Shown here in pieces: positions 11,236-23,699 of a stretch of DNA of 64,000 bases; within the stretch, counting starts at the first letter, position 1, and each line of letters starts with the position of its first letter. This stretch comes from Leptodontidium sp. MPI-SDFR-AT-0119 (taxonomy: Eukaryota > Ascomycota > Leotiomycetes > Helotiales > Leptodontidiaceae): assembly GCA_020726505.1 (NCBI GenBank), contig JAHLEZ010000002.1, forward strand, positions 1,364,001-1,428,000, read 5' to 3'. Below the pieces are notes generated by a model. It had not been told where the DNA came from. It saw only the letters and a list, made by a program, of their open reading frames with translations, and did not search any database. Both the position numbers and the translations under genes were made by a program.

Positions 11236-12377
11236 GTCCTGAGCAAGTAGAACGACAATGGTGCAAATTCCTGGACAGCAAGATAGACGGACCATTGGAA
11301 CAGCAGGCCAAAGACTCGATGGTGTCTGACCTGATCCAATTGATTCGCTTTTCAAGGAATAATTTGAAATCCAAAAGCGTACGAGATGACAAAATGACCG
11401 ACCTTTCAATCTGGTATTCGCTACTTGAATTATCTGCTTCGGGCTCCAAGAAGACCTTTCGTGATTCAACAGCGGTGGATTTTAATAGGATGATTCATGT
11501 GTCTACTAGGCCATTCTTGAGCGCCAGCGAGGATTGTACGTTGGAAGTCTCGGAAGGTACATCGCCAAACTTTTACAGAATATCAATCAGCAATATCTTG
11601 GGCGTTCCGGATCAATTTGACTGGGTCATTATTAGGTCTTGGGACGACATTAGAGAGCTGAATCTCCAAATTGCCGAGTATATCCCTGGCGGGGAACTTT
11701 GGCAGTCAGGGACCAAACGCAAGCAATCCAATTGGATCCACGTCTTACCTGCCGATACTGTTCCTAATAGTCGTGTCATGGGACCCCTTTTGGCATTTGC
11801 TCTCAGGGTATTGCTACTATTACACGGGCCCAAATTCCTCGAGATCTCTTCCAGCTCTAAGATTCTTGCATTTTTCCGGCCCAGTGGACCTTTCGGTGGC
11901 ATTACTTTGCGAAAAGACGAACCTTCAGCATTTAGACTCGCCATGTCCAGAGATCCTTTGCGCACCATCAACATTGGCGCTTTCATGCCCCCAAGGCTAT
12001 TCAGCCTCACAACAATAACCCTAGTAACCGAATACGAAAGCCCTATCTCGATCTGTCTGCTGTACCACGGGTTCTTACGATATAGTGTCCTTCTCTGTTC
12101 GCCACCGAATTTAGAGGCAGGACAGAGCTTTGATCTCTATACCGTGAACAACGTGGTGACTGGTGCATACCCTTCCAGAGCGGGATACCTGTCGTTTTCA
12201 ATCGGTATCTATTCGTCACTTCTTCCTTCTTCTTCTTCTTCTTCTTCTTCTTCTCGTGAATCGCGGGTGGCGCGGATGTGCTTTATCTTCTCTAAAAAAG
12301 AGGAATTCGTTATCTGGTGTGAGGTGCTGAAGCTTTTCCAGCGTCTTGCACCGTATGCTGCGGAGTCGAATATTTAG
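11220..12377 (+). CDS. Uncharacterised protein, possibly the C-terminal half of the HeLo/E2 gene
   Basis: An open frame of 385 residues from ATG at 11220 overlaps the stop of the HeLo/E2 frame by 16 bases. The same frame is open upstream of this ATG to about 11110, reading sensible sequence (HEFERNDLNKPEKL, then RLDNTSSVS, then MACRISPEQVERQW). This suggests the two frames belong to one gene joined by an unrecognised intron or separated by a frameshift. A possible but weak intron runs from GTGGCT near 11085 to an AG near 11156. The protein is globular, with hydrophobic strands near its centre (GPLLAFALRVLLLLHG) and a Ser run near residue 340 encoded by a TCT microsatellite. No known domain is recognised. 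Overlapping genes are rare in fungi, so a separate gene is less likely. Confidence 0.6.
   Translation: MACRISPEQVERQWCKFLDSKIDGPLEQQAKDSMVSDLIQLIRFSRNNLKSKSVRDDKMTDLSIWYSLLELSASGSKKTFRDSTAVDFNRMIHVSTRPFLSASEDCTLEVSEGTSPNFYRISISNILGVPDQFDWVIIRSWDDIRELNLQIAEYIPGGELWQSGTKRKQSNWIHVLPADTVPNSRVMGPLLAFALRVLLLLHGPKFLEISSSSKILAFFRPSGPFGGITLRKDEPSAFRLAMSRDPLRTINIGAFMPPRLFSLTTITLVTEYESPISICLLYHGFLRYSVLLCSPPNLEAGQSFDLYTVNNVVTGAYPSRAGYLSFSIGIYSSLLPSSSSSSSSSRESRVARMCFIFSKKEEFVIWCEVLKLFQRLAPYAAESNI
12225..12254 (+). repeat. (TCT)n trinucleotide repeat inside coding sequence
   Basis: About ten TCT/TTC units encode a polyserine run within the 11220-12377 open frame. Such tracts vary in length by slippage, and in-frame changes would alter only the serine count. 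Confidence 0.8.
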
Positions 12378-14163
12378 TCTGGAGGATGAGTTGGGGCAAT
12401 GTGAGGATCTGAGAGCGCCATTTGAGAGAGGATTTAGTCTGAGTGGTATTTATGCTATCACGTAAAATGCTGTGCAAGGTTGGCCGAATTGGTTGTCATC
12501 TATCTCACGGTTGTCTTCTGCTGAGCTACGGCTATTTGTGGGTAGGTAGGGGCGGGTGTACATCTTTTCATGTTTTCACTTTGTCATCTACTCGGGCGTG
12601 GATCTGCTCTTGGTATGGCGTGGGAATACAACTGTAACTGTCATGACCTCTTTTTAAATGGCCACGGCTCTAACTATTGCATTATTGTATATCATATCAT
12701 CATTCCAGCTCTACTACCCCGCACATGTCGAGATTAACCAAAAATAAGCACTTGCTACTCTTCAAGGATGGAGATTTCTTCTGATGAATACAGTATTTCC
12801 TGGGGCAGTAATAGGAGTAAGCGCTTTGCTCTAGACCGTCTGGTGTTATGGAATTGAATTTATTTCATTGTATGATTAAATTAATATTTGTACAGCAGAA
12901 ACTATTTATTACTACACTTTATTGCTGAGACTCTCTTCACTAAGTTTAAACAGCGGGCGATGGATGTTCTTGATTTTGAAAGAATCTTGTTGATCTCCAT
13001 TCTCTCGATCGATAGTCTATTAAAAAGTATCTTTATTCTCGAGAGTGTGTATCTCTAGAGAAGGATAGCACAGGGTAGGACAAGGAGGTGTGAGATGAGA
13101 AAGTGAGATGTAGGTACAATAGATATTACTTATCGTCTGGTGTGTCCGAACCCGAACGTACGGAGCCATACTTTATTTTTATACTTGCACTATGTGAATA
13201 TGAGAGAAGAGAAGGGGGGAGGGGAGGGGGGATGAAAGCGAAGGATTGAGATTGAGATTGCAGTAAGTATGTTCTCATCTCCAGGCCATGCATGCCTCGC
13301 TTTCAATTATGTGATGTTATGGAGCATCCCAAGCAAGTATTCCCTAGACTCCTGTTCCTTTCTCAACATTTTTCGACCGTTGAAAATTAGATACGACGCA
13401 ACGAAGGAATGAAATGTCGGTTCACCCAATTGAGGAGGACTCGAAAGTTGAACAGAGAATTAAAAGATCGTATTTCCATCTCCTCCTCTTATTTCCTCCT
13501 TTACTCCCCGCACTACATCCAGCAAATACCTCTTCACCAATCAACCCTCCACCCTCCACCCTCCACCCTTCACCCCACCCCTCTAAATCTCTCTCTAAAC
13601 CGAAAATAATTACAGTGAAGACTCCTCCGTCCCCTCCCTTTCACCTGCCCACCGCAGTTCATCCAAGAATCCCGAATCCATGCCCATCCAACTTCATAAT
13701 CTCGTATTTTTCATAAAGTAAAAACAACAGGTCCTCCATCCTTCTATCCCCCTCCTCATTCATGCCTATGATGATATCCAATCCCGACCAGTATGTATCC
13801 ATCTAGAAGTGAACAAAAGGGAAACGCGAAAAGAAAAGAGCTTAAAACAACAACAACAACAACAACAAAAGCCAAAGGGGTATACACTACAACAACAACA
13901 AATAGCACACGAATCCAACGCCATCGCCAGCAAAATTGTACCCAACAAGTACACAAGAGGTTCAGGTATGTACAGATTGCAAACTCCGCTCCTGATGAAT
14001 GCCCGCTCTCAAGGTGTAATCCCGATCCGTGTATGCTGTTGAAGAAAAGGTGCATGTTCGAAAGTGTGGTAAAGTGGAGTGTGAGAAGGGTAACATATAG
14101 ACATAAACTCGTCCGTCTCCTCGGAAAGTAATGCAAAGAACAAAGGAAAGCTCAGCCAGATAT
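12378..14163. other. Intergenic region between convergent genes
   Basis: About 1.8 kb of AT-rich, low-complexity sequence between the 3' ends of two convergent genes. It contains an (AAC)n tract at 13846-13868 and CCACCCT-type pyrimidine repeats at 13550-13575. Open frames here derive from those repeats. It probably includes both 3' untranslated regions. No gene is supported. Confidence 0.45.
13846..13868 (+). repeat. (AAC)n trinucleotide repeat
   Basis: About seven AAC units occur in tandem, and a shorter block of the same type follows near 13890-13900. Confidence 0.8.
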
Positions 14164-17100
14164 TCATTCTGGTCTGAGAGTGACGTCGCCTTCTTCATCG
14201 TCGTCATCGTCGACTTCGGGTGCTTGTCGCTCTGCTCGTTCGGCGTAGATCTTTTGCTTGCCGATATCAGCGGCCCCTAAAGAGTCGATGTACGTTCTAA
14301 ACTTGACGATTTCTCGAAGAAGATAAGATGACTTCTTCTCCCAGTTGGCCATGGCCTTCTGTGAGTTTGGATGACGCGGAGTGAACTGTTTCTCGTTAGT
14401 GAGATTCAAACGATGTGGGCGTGTAACTTACGGCAAGTAACATGGGACTGCGCAGTTGGTTGTGCTTTTGAAGCTCATCTTCAATTCCGGCCACATAATC
14501 CGTCAAAGTACGTAACTGATCGGCCTCCATCAGGTTACTGGCTCTCATGCTCTGAGTTGGTGGCGTCCAATCCGAAATGAAAATCTTATCTCCAGGTAGT
14601 CTGGATCTGAAACCTCCACTGGTATACCCCTGGTCAAGACTTGACCGTAGAGAGCTTTGAAGACTTGGTCGATTTCCACTGGTAGAGGGTCTTGTAGACT
14701 CATTGATAGCGTTAACCAACGAATTGTTGACAATGGAGTCGGACCAACCATATTCGATGTTGCTGATTCCTCCAACCAGAGGATGATTTGACAGACGCGC
14801 ACTCCAGTAGTTGGCGGTTGAAACAAACTCCTTGACGATATCTGGTGTACCAACCTGGAAAAGATGTACAGCTCCAGATGGCAAAGAAAGGGCCCAGACA
14901 TGGGGACGAGCCTTTGAGTAGCCAGGTGATGGAAGGGCACTGGCAATTGTCTGCCGTAGTAGGAACGAGCCGAGACTTTGAGCATTCTCTTGCCAGTTAC
15001 CACCACCGACAACACCGCCAGCGGCCTTGCCCTTGTTTTTGTTGCGCATACTCTTGGACGAGAAGGAGAACAAGCTCATGTAACCCTTTTCGATAACAGC
15101 AAAAACCTCGCTCCAATTGCGATCTTTAGCTTTCTTGTCCAGAGCCTCCAGATGATGCTTGTGCTTGACAATTCCTTCCTTCGCCCATGGTGCTCCGTGA
15201 AGTTCCAAAGACTCATCTTCGAGTAAAGGTGCAACGCGGGGCTCTTCATTTTCATCACGTTCACTACCATTGCTTCCTGCAGTAACGATAGTCTCCTCGC
15301 GAATAATTGCCTGACTGAGAGCATTGGCGAAGCCAATAGACTGTTGATAGTCTCCTTGAGGAAAGCCCGATCCAAGTGAATCGACAGACATCGAGGTATG
15401 CGTCTTTCCAAGCGAGTATTTACTCCATGTACTGGATGACACAGATGGGCTCCACATCGATTGGTCGTCCAAACTTGTTCGGCTAGAACCCATACCTGAT
15501 CCTGGATACAAGCGTGGCCTTGATCTATTCTTGCTGGCCCATTTACCGTTTCCAACACGAACAGTCTCTGCGGTTCTTCCCCGAACAAAGCTTTGAGACT
15601 CCGATGGTGCTTTGCTCAAAACACTAGGAGTGCGACGTAGCATTCCGTTAGTGAATACAGAAAGACTGTTTGATGAAGGTGCTTGTAGAAGGGTTTTCTC
15701 GAGTGGTGCTCCGAAGAGTGGCAAACGTTCATTTCGAATAGAGTTGTAGAAATCCTTGAGCACAATCTCGACCTGAACTTCCCATGTCCGCAATGTTCCG
15801 TGGAATGGTGCTTTCACTAAAGGTCCACAATCGTCAAGAGGCGTATCGTAATCTAGTGGGGTAGGCGCGATTCCATCAGAATCGGTTCGCGGTGGAGGTT
15901 TGAAGGACGTTCTCCACGATGGCCTCTCAACTTCGATTGAGGATCTTTCAGGCTTCAACGAACTATCACCGTTTTGCTTAGCAGAATCAAAGGTCGAACT
16001 TTTCCCTGGTAAGATCGTTGGTCTTGTCGGCTCGAACGCATCGGGAGCTAGATCGGCTACACTCTTGCGGACCGTGGGCATCGTATTCTTTACAAACTGG
16101 CTTCTAGTCATCTTCTGGTCGATGTCCGCAAGATGCAAGTCAGTGTTCAGCAAGAGAATCGAGTAGCAAATGGTGTGGACCACATCTGGTGATATTGTTA
16201 GCTATTTCCCCACCGAACGCAGCCGAAAAACTCACCAATTCCTTTGAATCCATGATTAGAGTTGCAATGACACCACCGTTTGGCAAAATTGACCAATATC
16301 CGATCAACTTGCTGACTCTCAGCCTTCAACACCAATCGACCGCACATGAGACGCAGCGCTGCAAGGATATTCAGGTTCGAAAAGTTGTAGAGCTCCATGT
16401 AGGCCACCAACGTCCTCAAACGAACTGGACTATCTTCTCCCATCCATGCAGCTGCCTTCTCCTTCTGAATAAAGTCCTCATTGCCATCGTATATCTTTTT
16501 GGCCTTTTCGCGATCGTCTTCGCTTGGAACGATGTCCTCTGCGTCTGGATATTCGTCGTCGAGGGACTTGACTGCATCGGCAGCGGATAAGAGGCGTCGC
16601 TGTTGTTGTGGAGACTGGTCAGCTTCGTCTTTGCCTTCAACTTGCAAAATCGGCAAACTTGTGGCGGATTTGTATACCGTATCAGTTGAGCCAGACATTA
16701 TACTACTAGATGGCTGGGTCGACTTCAGAGGTAGGGCAAGGTTAGACTCAGCAAGATCCTCTTCCGAGGAGGATGCCTCTAGCCAGACACGATTTTCTTT
16801 GCTATCTGGTTGGTCAGGTTGCTTGGTGGGAGTTAACATGACCCATTCCTCGTCTTTAGTAGTCAAGGTAGTTTGTTTTATGCTTGACTTGGATTCAGTA
16901 GTGCTTCGGGGAGATTCCACTGTCGAGAAAGGTTTCGTTTGGTCAATCTTGGAGGATGTTGTTGGCGATCTTTTCGAATGGACTCGCTCATACTCTGCGA
17001 CGAGCGCCATATCTCTAGCAACAGATGACAAGGGTTGCTGGCCGGCCGGCCATTTCGATGCAGAACCATCCTTTGCACTTGAAGCAGAATTTGAAGCTAC

Positions 17101-19050
17101 TGGTACTTCAGGATCATTGTCACTGCTGTCTTGTAAGAAGGTCCCATCGCGGACTTCTTTCGAGTCGTCTGTACTAGATAGTCTGTCATCGGAATTAGAC
17201 ACAAGATTATTTTGATGTGGTGAAGATGATAGGTCATCCAATGGTTCCCGCTCGGATGGTCGTACAGTCCTTATGGTGGCGCTCTTGTCGGGTTCATAAT
17301 CCGGCGAGAACCCCCTTACAGTTCGGTCATTGGGCTCTGGACTGTCGCTCATTTGCCTATCTGGAGCAGGAGGGGGAAAGAGATCGATTGGGCTTCTCGC
17401 AGGGGTCCTCAAATATGGGTTCATAACTTTCCTGAGGCTACTAACAGGGCTTGGGGGAGCTCTCGTAGGAGCAGGCTCCCTCTCTGTCTGTAGCGGCAAC
17501 GGTGGAACCATTGGAACAGCGGGCTCTGGCTCAGAAACAGACTTCTTCCGCCGCCGAAAGAACGATGAGGGTTTCTTGGTGAGCACATGGGCTTGTTCCT
17601 TCGGGGGAGGAGGTACTTCTCGAGGTGAATGCGCATGTTGAGATTTGATTTGGTTGCCAATATGCTGAGGTCGACTGTGTGGTCGGTCCGTCGTTTCAGC
17701 AGATGTCGTGGAACCGTGTGAAGGGGGAGGTTCAGTGGCGGGCACAGGGTTACTCCTCGAGCCAAAAACTCTCCTGAAAAAACCCGGACGGTCTTTGGGT
17801 TGGGAGAGTCCAGGGGACTGCTGGTCTTTGGTTTTCCCATAACCAACTAATGGTCCAGGCGCAGAGGGAGCTTCTTTGATGAAGGCAGGCATCGGGGGCA
17901 ATTCGCGATTGCGATCTTTCAGTCCGTGATCAAATCTGCCTCCAGATGTATTGTTGGCGGAGAGTTTTCCTTTGTAACCACTTTTTGAGGACCGTGTGCT
18001 CCGTTTCCTCTCCAGCTTCTGTGGTGGGCTGGCTTGTACCGGATCTGGTTGTGGTATCACTATTGGAGAAGCAGGCCGTATTCTTCGTGGTCCAACTGGC
18101 ACTGTGGGTGTTGGCGCAGCATCGTAGTCGTATTGGTTAAAGGGAGGAATATTCGTTTCTATCGGTCGAGGGATAGGATGTGAGGGCGCATTCATCGCAA
18201 CACGGTCACTACCGTAGTCAAAGCTCGAGGATCTTCCAGCCAGTCCATGTGCCCACCGTTGATTACTTGTAACCTGCGCGTACCCCAGCTCGAAGCTATT
18301 AACGCTGCTCCCCTTGCTTCCTTTCCCACCTCGTGAATGTATCCCACGTGGAGGTATTTGCTGCGGCGCGGGAGGTCTCGTCCCTGAAAATGTCGAGGTG
18401 CCGTCGTTTCGAACACTGTTTATCCTCCCCAGACTGGACTGAAAGTTCGAACTACTATTACTCCTTCTCCCACGAGACAATTGTCCTCCAGAATATCGAG
18501 ACGAGTCGTCCGCGACCTCGTAGTCGGAGCTGTACGAATAATTATGTCCAATCCCTCGCCCATTCCTCGTGGGAAAATTATGTGCTGGTTGGTATGATTC
18601 CTCCTCCGGAAATGTCGAATACAATTGCTCCTCATCCACTGTAGGATGTCTGCCAAACCCGTCGCCGTCCTGACCGAAGGAGAATTGGTCGAGGGAAAGT
18701 AGCATGTTATCGACCAGCGAGTCGCGAGTGACTTGACGTGGAGATAAAGAAAGATCGTGCGAGTCTCGATATCCCCCTCGGCCCCTTTCTGGGTCAAGAA
18801 TTTTATTGTTTGCAGGGTCGATGGGTGTAATGTCGTCCAGAAAAGTCTCCCTTGGCCCAGTCCGTACATTAAGCGCCCGGTTCGCAGCAGCAATATTGCC
18901 TCTGCTGGGTCGATAGTTCTCCATCTTGGGGGGAGTCTGCGGGGGAGAGAAGTCTTTGCCCTTCCCCTTCCCTTTGTAGCCAGTATCGAGATGTAACGAG
19001 ACCCCAAGGCGCTTTGTAGGCGACGCGGGCGTGTTCTCGAAGGACTGCAT
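14164..19050 (-). CDS. Sec7-domain Arf guanine-nucleotide exchange factor with PH domain (Syt1/EFA6-like)
   Basis: Three exons on the reverse strand (19050-16236, 16185-14432, 14385-14164) are joined by introns of 50 and 46 nt with GTGAG/GTAAG donors and CTAAC branch sites, giving 1,596 residues. The first 850 residues are disordered and Ser/Pro/Arg-rich. The Sec7 domain spans roughly residues 870-1000 across intron 1, with KAESQQVDRILVNF carrying the glutamate that acts as the catalytic finger (compare PGEAQKIDR) and ICYSILLLNTDLH as the second signature. A PH domain follows at roughly residues 1250-1390 (GIVKHKHHLEALDKK ... SEVFAVIEKGYMSLFSF). Then come a helical region (ADQLRTLTDYVAGIEDELQ) and a short acidic tail. 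By family it activates Arf GTPases on Golgi or plasma membranes, with the PH domain binding phosphoinositides or Arf. The long disordered N-terminus is typical of fungal members. Confidence 0.9.
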
Positions 19051-20040
19051 GCTGAAGGCGGCGGCCGATTGGAGATGTTCCCTGTCCTGACCAGGTCCCA
19101 GACTGGCATCAGCTCAGCTCGATTGGTGGTTGGCTGCCCATGTACCCAAACACAATTATGTGTCGACGACGCGGATTGGCATTCGAGGAGCGCAGCGCAG
19201 CGCGACGCAGGAAGCAAGCAGGCAATCAATTATCGAGTGAGCCTTGCGCAATTGCTCTTGGTCGTCTGCAAATAGAATTCGCAGGCAGGCAGGTAGGGCA
19301 GAGGTTGGGATCTGGATCTGATACTGAGGGCGTTTGATTATTGAAACGGCCGAGGCGATTATTATTTCTTTGGATCCTGGTCGACGGGGTGCGGTAGAGA
19401 CTGTGAGCGTTTTTTAGGAGACGGCAGCGAGGGAGATCTTGGAGATCTAGTTCTTGCGACAATTCGTGGTGTTGATGGGTGGGAGGCTGGTTCGAATCGA
19501 TCTTTGACAGCTGAAGCAGCAAATTGGAGCTGGAGCTGGATCTGAAGCTGAAGCTGAAGCACGCCAGAGGAAATGGAGAGATGCCCGGATGGAGCAGGTG
19601 CTGTGGACCGTGAACAGGAACAGGACTGTGGGTGGTACTGCCAATTCCGCTAAGCCAGAGTCGAACACGCTTCTTATTAACCGCAAGACATCCAAATGCA
19701 CTCAGATGCACTTCGATGCACTGCGCTGCACAGCACAGGTCGCGAGGGATGAAAGAAGGAAAAATAGGTAGATAGATCGCAGAGAGATGAGGCCAGATGA
19801 GAATGAGAATGAGACGAGATCAGGTCAGGTCAGGTCAGCAAAGATGCATGGCTAAATTAGAAGGAAGAGGAAGGAAGCCGTGAGTTGAAGCTGGCACGAT
19901 TGATTTCCCTTCAATCATCTGAGTGGAGGGGAAGGGAGGCAGAGAGAGGGTTTTGGCCTAAAATTCGCAGTGTGCACAAAGAAGAGGTCTGTGTCGTGCG
20001 GGTGGATGAGACAAGACTGAAGTGAGTTAGGAAGTAAGTA

Positions 20041-20061
20041 AGTGGGTGGGTGGGTGGGTGG
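20041..20061 (+). repeat. (GGGT)n tetranucleotide repeat
   Basis: Five GTGG/GGGT units occur in tandem. It is a simple microsatellite with no gene. Confidence 0.75.
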
Positions 20062-21284
20062 ATATCTCTCCGATAGGCATCATCTCGCAGACGCAGCAGC
20101 ATGGCAGGTGGAGCTGCCGATGCCCATGGATGTTTAGTTTGCTTTTACTTCGAAGTATTACAGGCCAGCTCGGATCTGGATGGGACGCAGATGGGCCATG
20201 GGCTCGGAGATATTGATGATGCGGGCAGCTAGGTAGGTAGCTAGAGAGGATACGGTAATACCGTACAAGTACAGTAGATGAGATGCAGGAACTGTACAGA
20301 TGAGGTGAGATGAGCAGGTATTGAAGTGCAGCAGTGGGTAGAGCAGCCTAATATGTACTGAGACTACAATGGATATATGAATTGTTTTCTTCTATGGGAT
20401 GGGATACATATGAGAGATAGACAGTTTTGTAGATGAGACTCCACACATATATTACAAGTACAGTAAGTAATAGTAATAATCACCCAGGATGGAAGCTATG
20501 ATCGCCTCACTCTCCGGGGCAAAGTTTATGCCTTGACCTATCATCATCAATCATATATATGCTGGTGGGTATCAAGTAATTATCAAGCAAGCATCACTCC
20601 GCCTAGACTTGCAACCGCGGATGCAACACTTGTTCCGTGCTGGCTACTCATCTGTCGTGGATCGTGATATGCTGCCCATACCAGACCAGTAAGTAGTCTT
20701 TCGAGTAAGTGGTGGGTGGTGGTGGTGGTGTTCGTGAGAGGAGAATAGAGGAGAGGGCAGATCGGATAGGCTGGACCATCCATCCCATCCCATCCGATCG
20801 ATCCGTTTGCGGGTACTACTGGGCTGGCGATGGTGCGTGCGTTGCGTGCGTGCAGTGCGTGCGAGCTGGTTCGGAGTTTCATAAGGAGGGGAAGCTTGCA
20901 CTCGGGCTTCCATGCTTCCACTTCCACTCTTCCACTCCCACCAGACAGACAGACTGACTGACAGACACTGACTGGCAGACAGCCTCGCACGGAGCCTGTA
21001 CCCTGCCTGCCTTGACCTGTCTAAGTTTCCGTTGCCGCTCTGGAACATGTGGTGTAGGTTGTGGCAAGAGCGGTGTAAGAGTCAGTACTGATAGGTAATA
21101 ACCAACAGTCCGAGCACCTCATCCTCATCCCCCAAACGAATCAATCAATCCTCTCTGCATCCATCCATCCTCTCCTTTCACACTTCCCATTGCTTCACCT
21201 GCGCACTTCACCAAAAAAAAAAAAAAAAACGAAAAATAGGGGCAACAAGCAGCGAGCGAATTAAGTACTGGGGGTCCGGGAGTT

Positions 21285-21346
21285 GCATCTGCATCTGCGT
21301 CTGCATCTGCATGCCCATCTGCATGCCCATCTGCATGCCCCTTTCA
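21285..21346 (+). repeat. Hexamer/dodecamer tandem repeat (CATCTG / CATGCC)
   Basis: Imperfect tandem copies of GCATCTG are followed by three copies of the 12-mer CATCTGCATGCC. On the reverse strand it gives a Met-Gln repetitive open frame that is an artefact of the repeat. Confidence 0.8.
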
Positions 21347-23699
21347 CCCTGCAGAAAAATGCCCTGCCATGCCATGCCCATGCCCATGCCCTGCTGCCAG
21401 GTACACACGCTGGATATGAGTGAGTGACTTGCATAAAGAAATCGACCAACCAGCCGCTGTCCACGCCCACCTTCCCATGCTCCTCCCCTCTTCTCCCCTG
21501 GCCTTCTCGCCTTCGACTGGTCTTCGAGAACCAAGCGAAACCCATCACCCATCCAATTGAAATGTTTTCCCGGTGCCAACCGAGACCCCTGACGAGCCAC
21601 CACACCCACCCATACTCATCCATCCACCCACACCACCAAGTCAGATTCCATACTGCAAGGCCGGAGGTTAGGGGGGAGGGCTGCCAAATCAGGTGGCCGA
21701 CCCGCCAACAGTTCCATTTTGGTGCTGACTTTCATTTTAGGTGTGGCTGCTTGATATCCAGATCCAACTGAGGTCGGAGATCATGAGCGTCACTGTTTAC
21801 GAGCTTCCAAACGGAGCGGCGAAGATTATATCCAACTGGGAGAAGTGACTTGTGAGGACATTTACTAAGCTATTCCCTTCAAGCAAATGGTGGGTGGTCT
21901 AATAGATGGAAGAATTTCCGTTCTCGAAGGTATCATCAACCTTGTCACGGGATTGGAAGTGTGATAGGCGGGGGGGACTTCAAACAACAATCGCAACAAT
22001 TCCTCTTTCCAGCAATCTTCACGACTCTCTCCGTTCCGTACAAATCAAACCCAGAAACCCATTTCAAACAATCAAACTAACCAGCTCAACCTGCCCCAGG
22101 CTAAATTTCAAAAACAAGTTGCCATATCCAAGCCACCACCGGCTACAAAGTTCAAGCAATGTTCAACGTCAGCACAATGCACACGGGGAAACAACACCGA
22201 TCAGCTCAAGTGTACCGTACCGTACCGGTATTCCTATCAAACTCTAGCATTTCTAGGATATCCTTGGTTGTCAGTTCGGAGGAAAGATAAATTACGGACA
22301 GCATGGTACCAACACGAGCAAGGCAAGGAAAGAAAGAAAAAACCCTTCCCGCTCGCTGGCTTCCCAGGTAGGGAAATGTTTCTCAAGAGCTGTTCCTTGT
22401 TTGACACCCCCACTCTCATTACAATAACCTACGATTTGAAGGCTTTTCACTGCCTGATCCTTTGATCCTCTTTTGCTTCTTTTACTTTGCGCGGTTGGGT
22501 TCTCGTTTCATACCTCTTCTGATAATATTAAATGCTAAATTAGAAGATATACTTCCAACTCTTTACATCATCCATCAAGCGACGAAAGCCGCCCACTGAC
22601 CCATCCATCTCCGGAGTATCTTCACAAATCCGCCCCATCCACCCCATCATCAATTCCCCCAGGGAAACCCAGCAACCAATCTCCTGGATCAAGCTTCTCC
22701 ATTAACGAACAATCCTCCGAAGCTTCCAAGCTTGCAGGGCAAAAAATAACCAGGATACCTCTGCGACTTTGTGTCCACTGTGAAGAACTCTTCCGATTTC
22801 CACACAGAAGACGGCGGAGAAAATGTTGGATGGAGATCATCGTACGATTTTTTCTAATTAATTTTGTTCTTTGTTTCTTCTTTCCTCTCTTTTCCAATTG
22901 GAGATTTTTTTGGGTAATCTCACTTCGTTTGCATCTTCGTCTTTTAGGTTGTTTATTAAATCTTAGTAAGTAAACACCCAGGTCGACATCTTCGGAAGTT
23001 GGAAGGAGATATATGGGATTTGTGGATCATTGACTCGTTCCATGGATCCGGAGCTTTGATCCTTGATACCAGGCCAGATTCATTTCTGGGCAAATCATAC
23101 TCACCAAGCTAAGAAGCAAGCAAAAAGAGTCAAGGTAAAAAGATTTGACAAGACATTGAACTTTTTACACACGAACGGATTCTGGACTGCAAATAAATAC
23201 ATAGCTTGTACAACATATACTGATACGGAGCTGGGTGAACAGGAACAGCTAGACCTGCGTTCTAGTCAGAGCTGCTCTGCTGCTTCAACACGACTGCTCG
23301 TTTCACGTACTTGATTTGATATCGTCGTCTCGCTTACTTCGTTGCTCTCAGCCTTTTAAGTTATATGTCTCCCTCCAAAGCTCCCTCTCAAAGACACCAA
23401 TCATCTGATAAAGCGTCCTCGTTGAATCGAAAGCGGATTTGTCACCCCATTGCAGACTCAGATGGCCAATTCGCGAGACGTTCCCCCGGGCTATTTTGGC
23501 ACCTCCCATCCAAAAACACCACAGCATGCTTTATCCTCATGAGCTCACACGTCTTCAAGCGTCTCAAAACCAGCTCCCTAGCAACGAAATGCCCAACCTC
23601 CAACTCCCAATCCATCCAAATCAAGATACAATAACATTCCATACATCACTCATCACTCATCACTCATCCCATTCATCCCCAAGCTTCAAGCTTCAACCC

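Larger units (their letters stand above)
19051..23699. other. Long gene-poor region upstream of the Sec7 gene
   Basis: This 4.6 kb interval holds no supported gene. It is unusually rich in simple repeats: AGGTC repeats near 19822-19838, (GGGT)n near 20041-20061, (GGT)n near 20709-20730, CATCTG/CATGCC hexamers at 21285-21346, poly-A at 21212-21229, and (CATC)n/(CATT)n motifs. Such sequence is common in long 5' leaders and promoters of fungal regulatory genes. It could hold an untranslated leader or a non-coding transcript, but no specific RNA is visible. Confidence 0.5.

Noticed and set aside
13756..14136. Reverse open frame with runs of Val/Cys
   Set aside because: The runs are the reverse reading of the (AAC)n repeat, and the frame overlaps the presumed 3' region of the Sec7 gene.
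19226..19711. Reverse open frame of 161 codons upstream of the Sec7 gene
   Set aside because: Ser/Leu-rich translation of repeat-laden leader sequence with no motif. It lies in the likely 5' leader of the Sec7 gene.
21208..21609. Reverse open frame with Met-Gln repeats
   Set aside because: The repeated residues simply reflect the CATCTG/CATGCC microsatellite. There is no conserved content.
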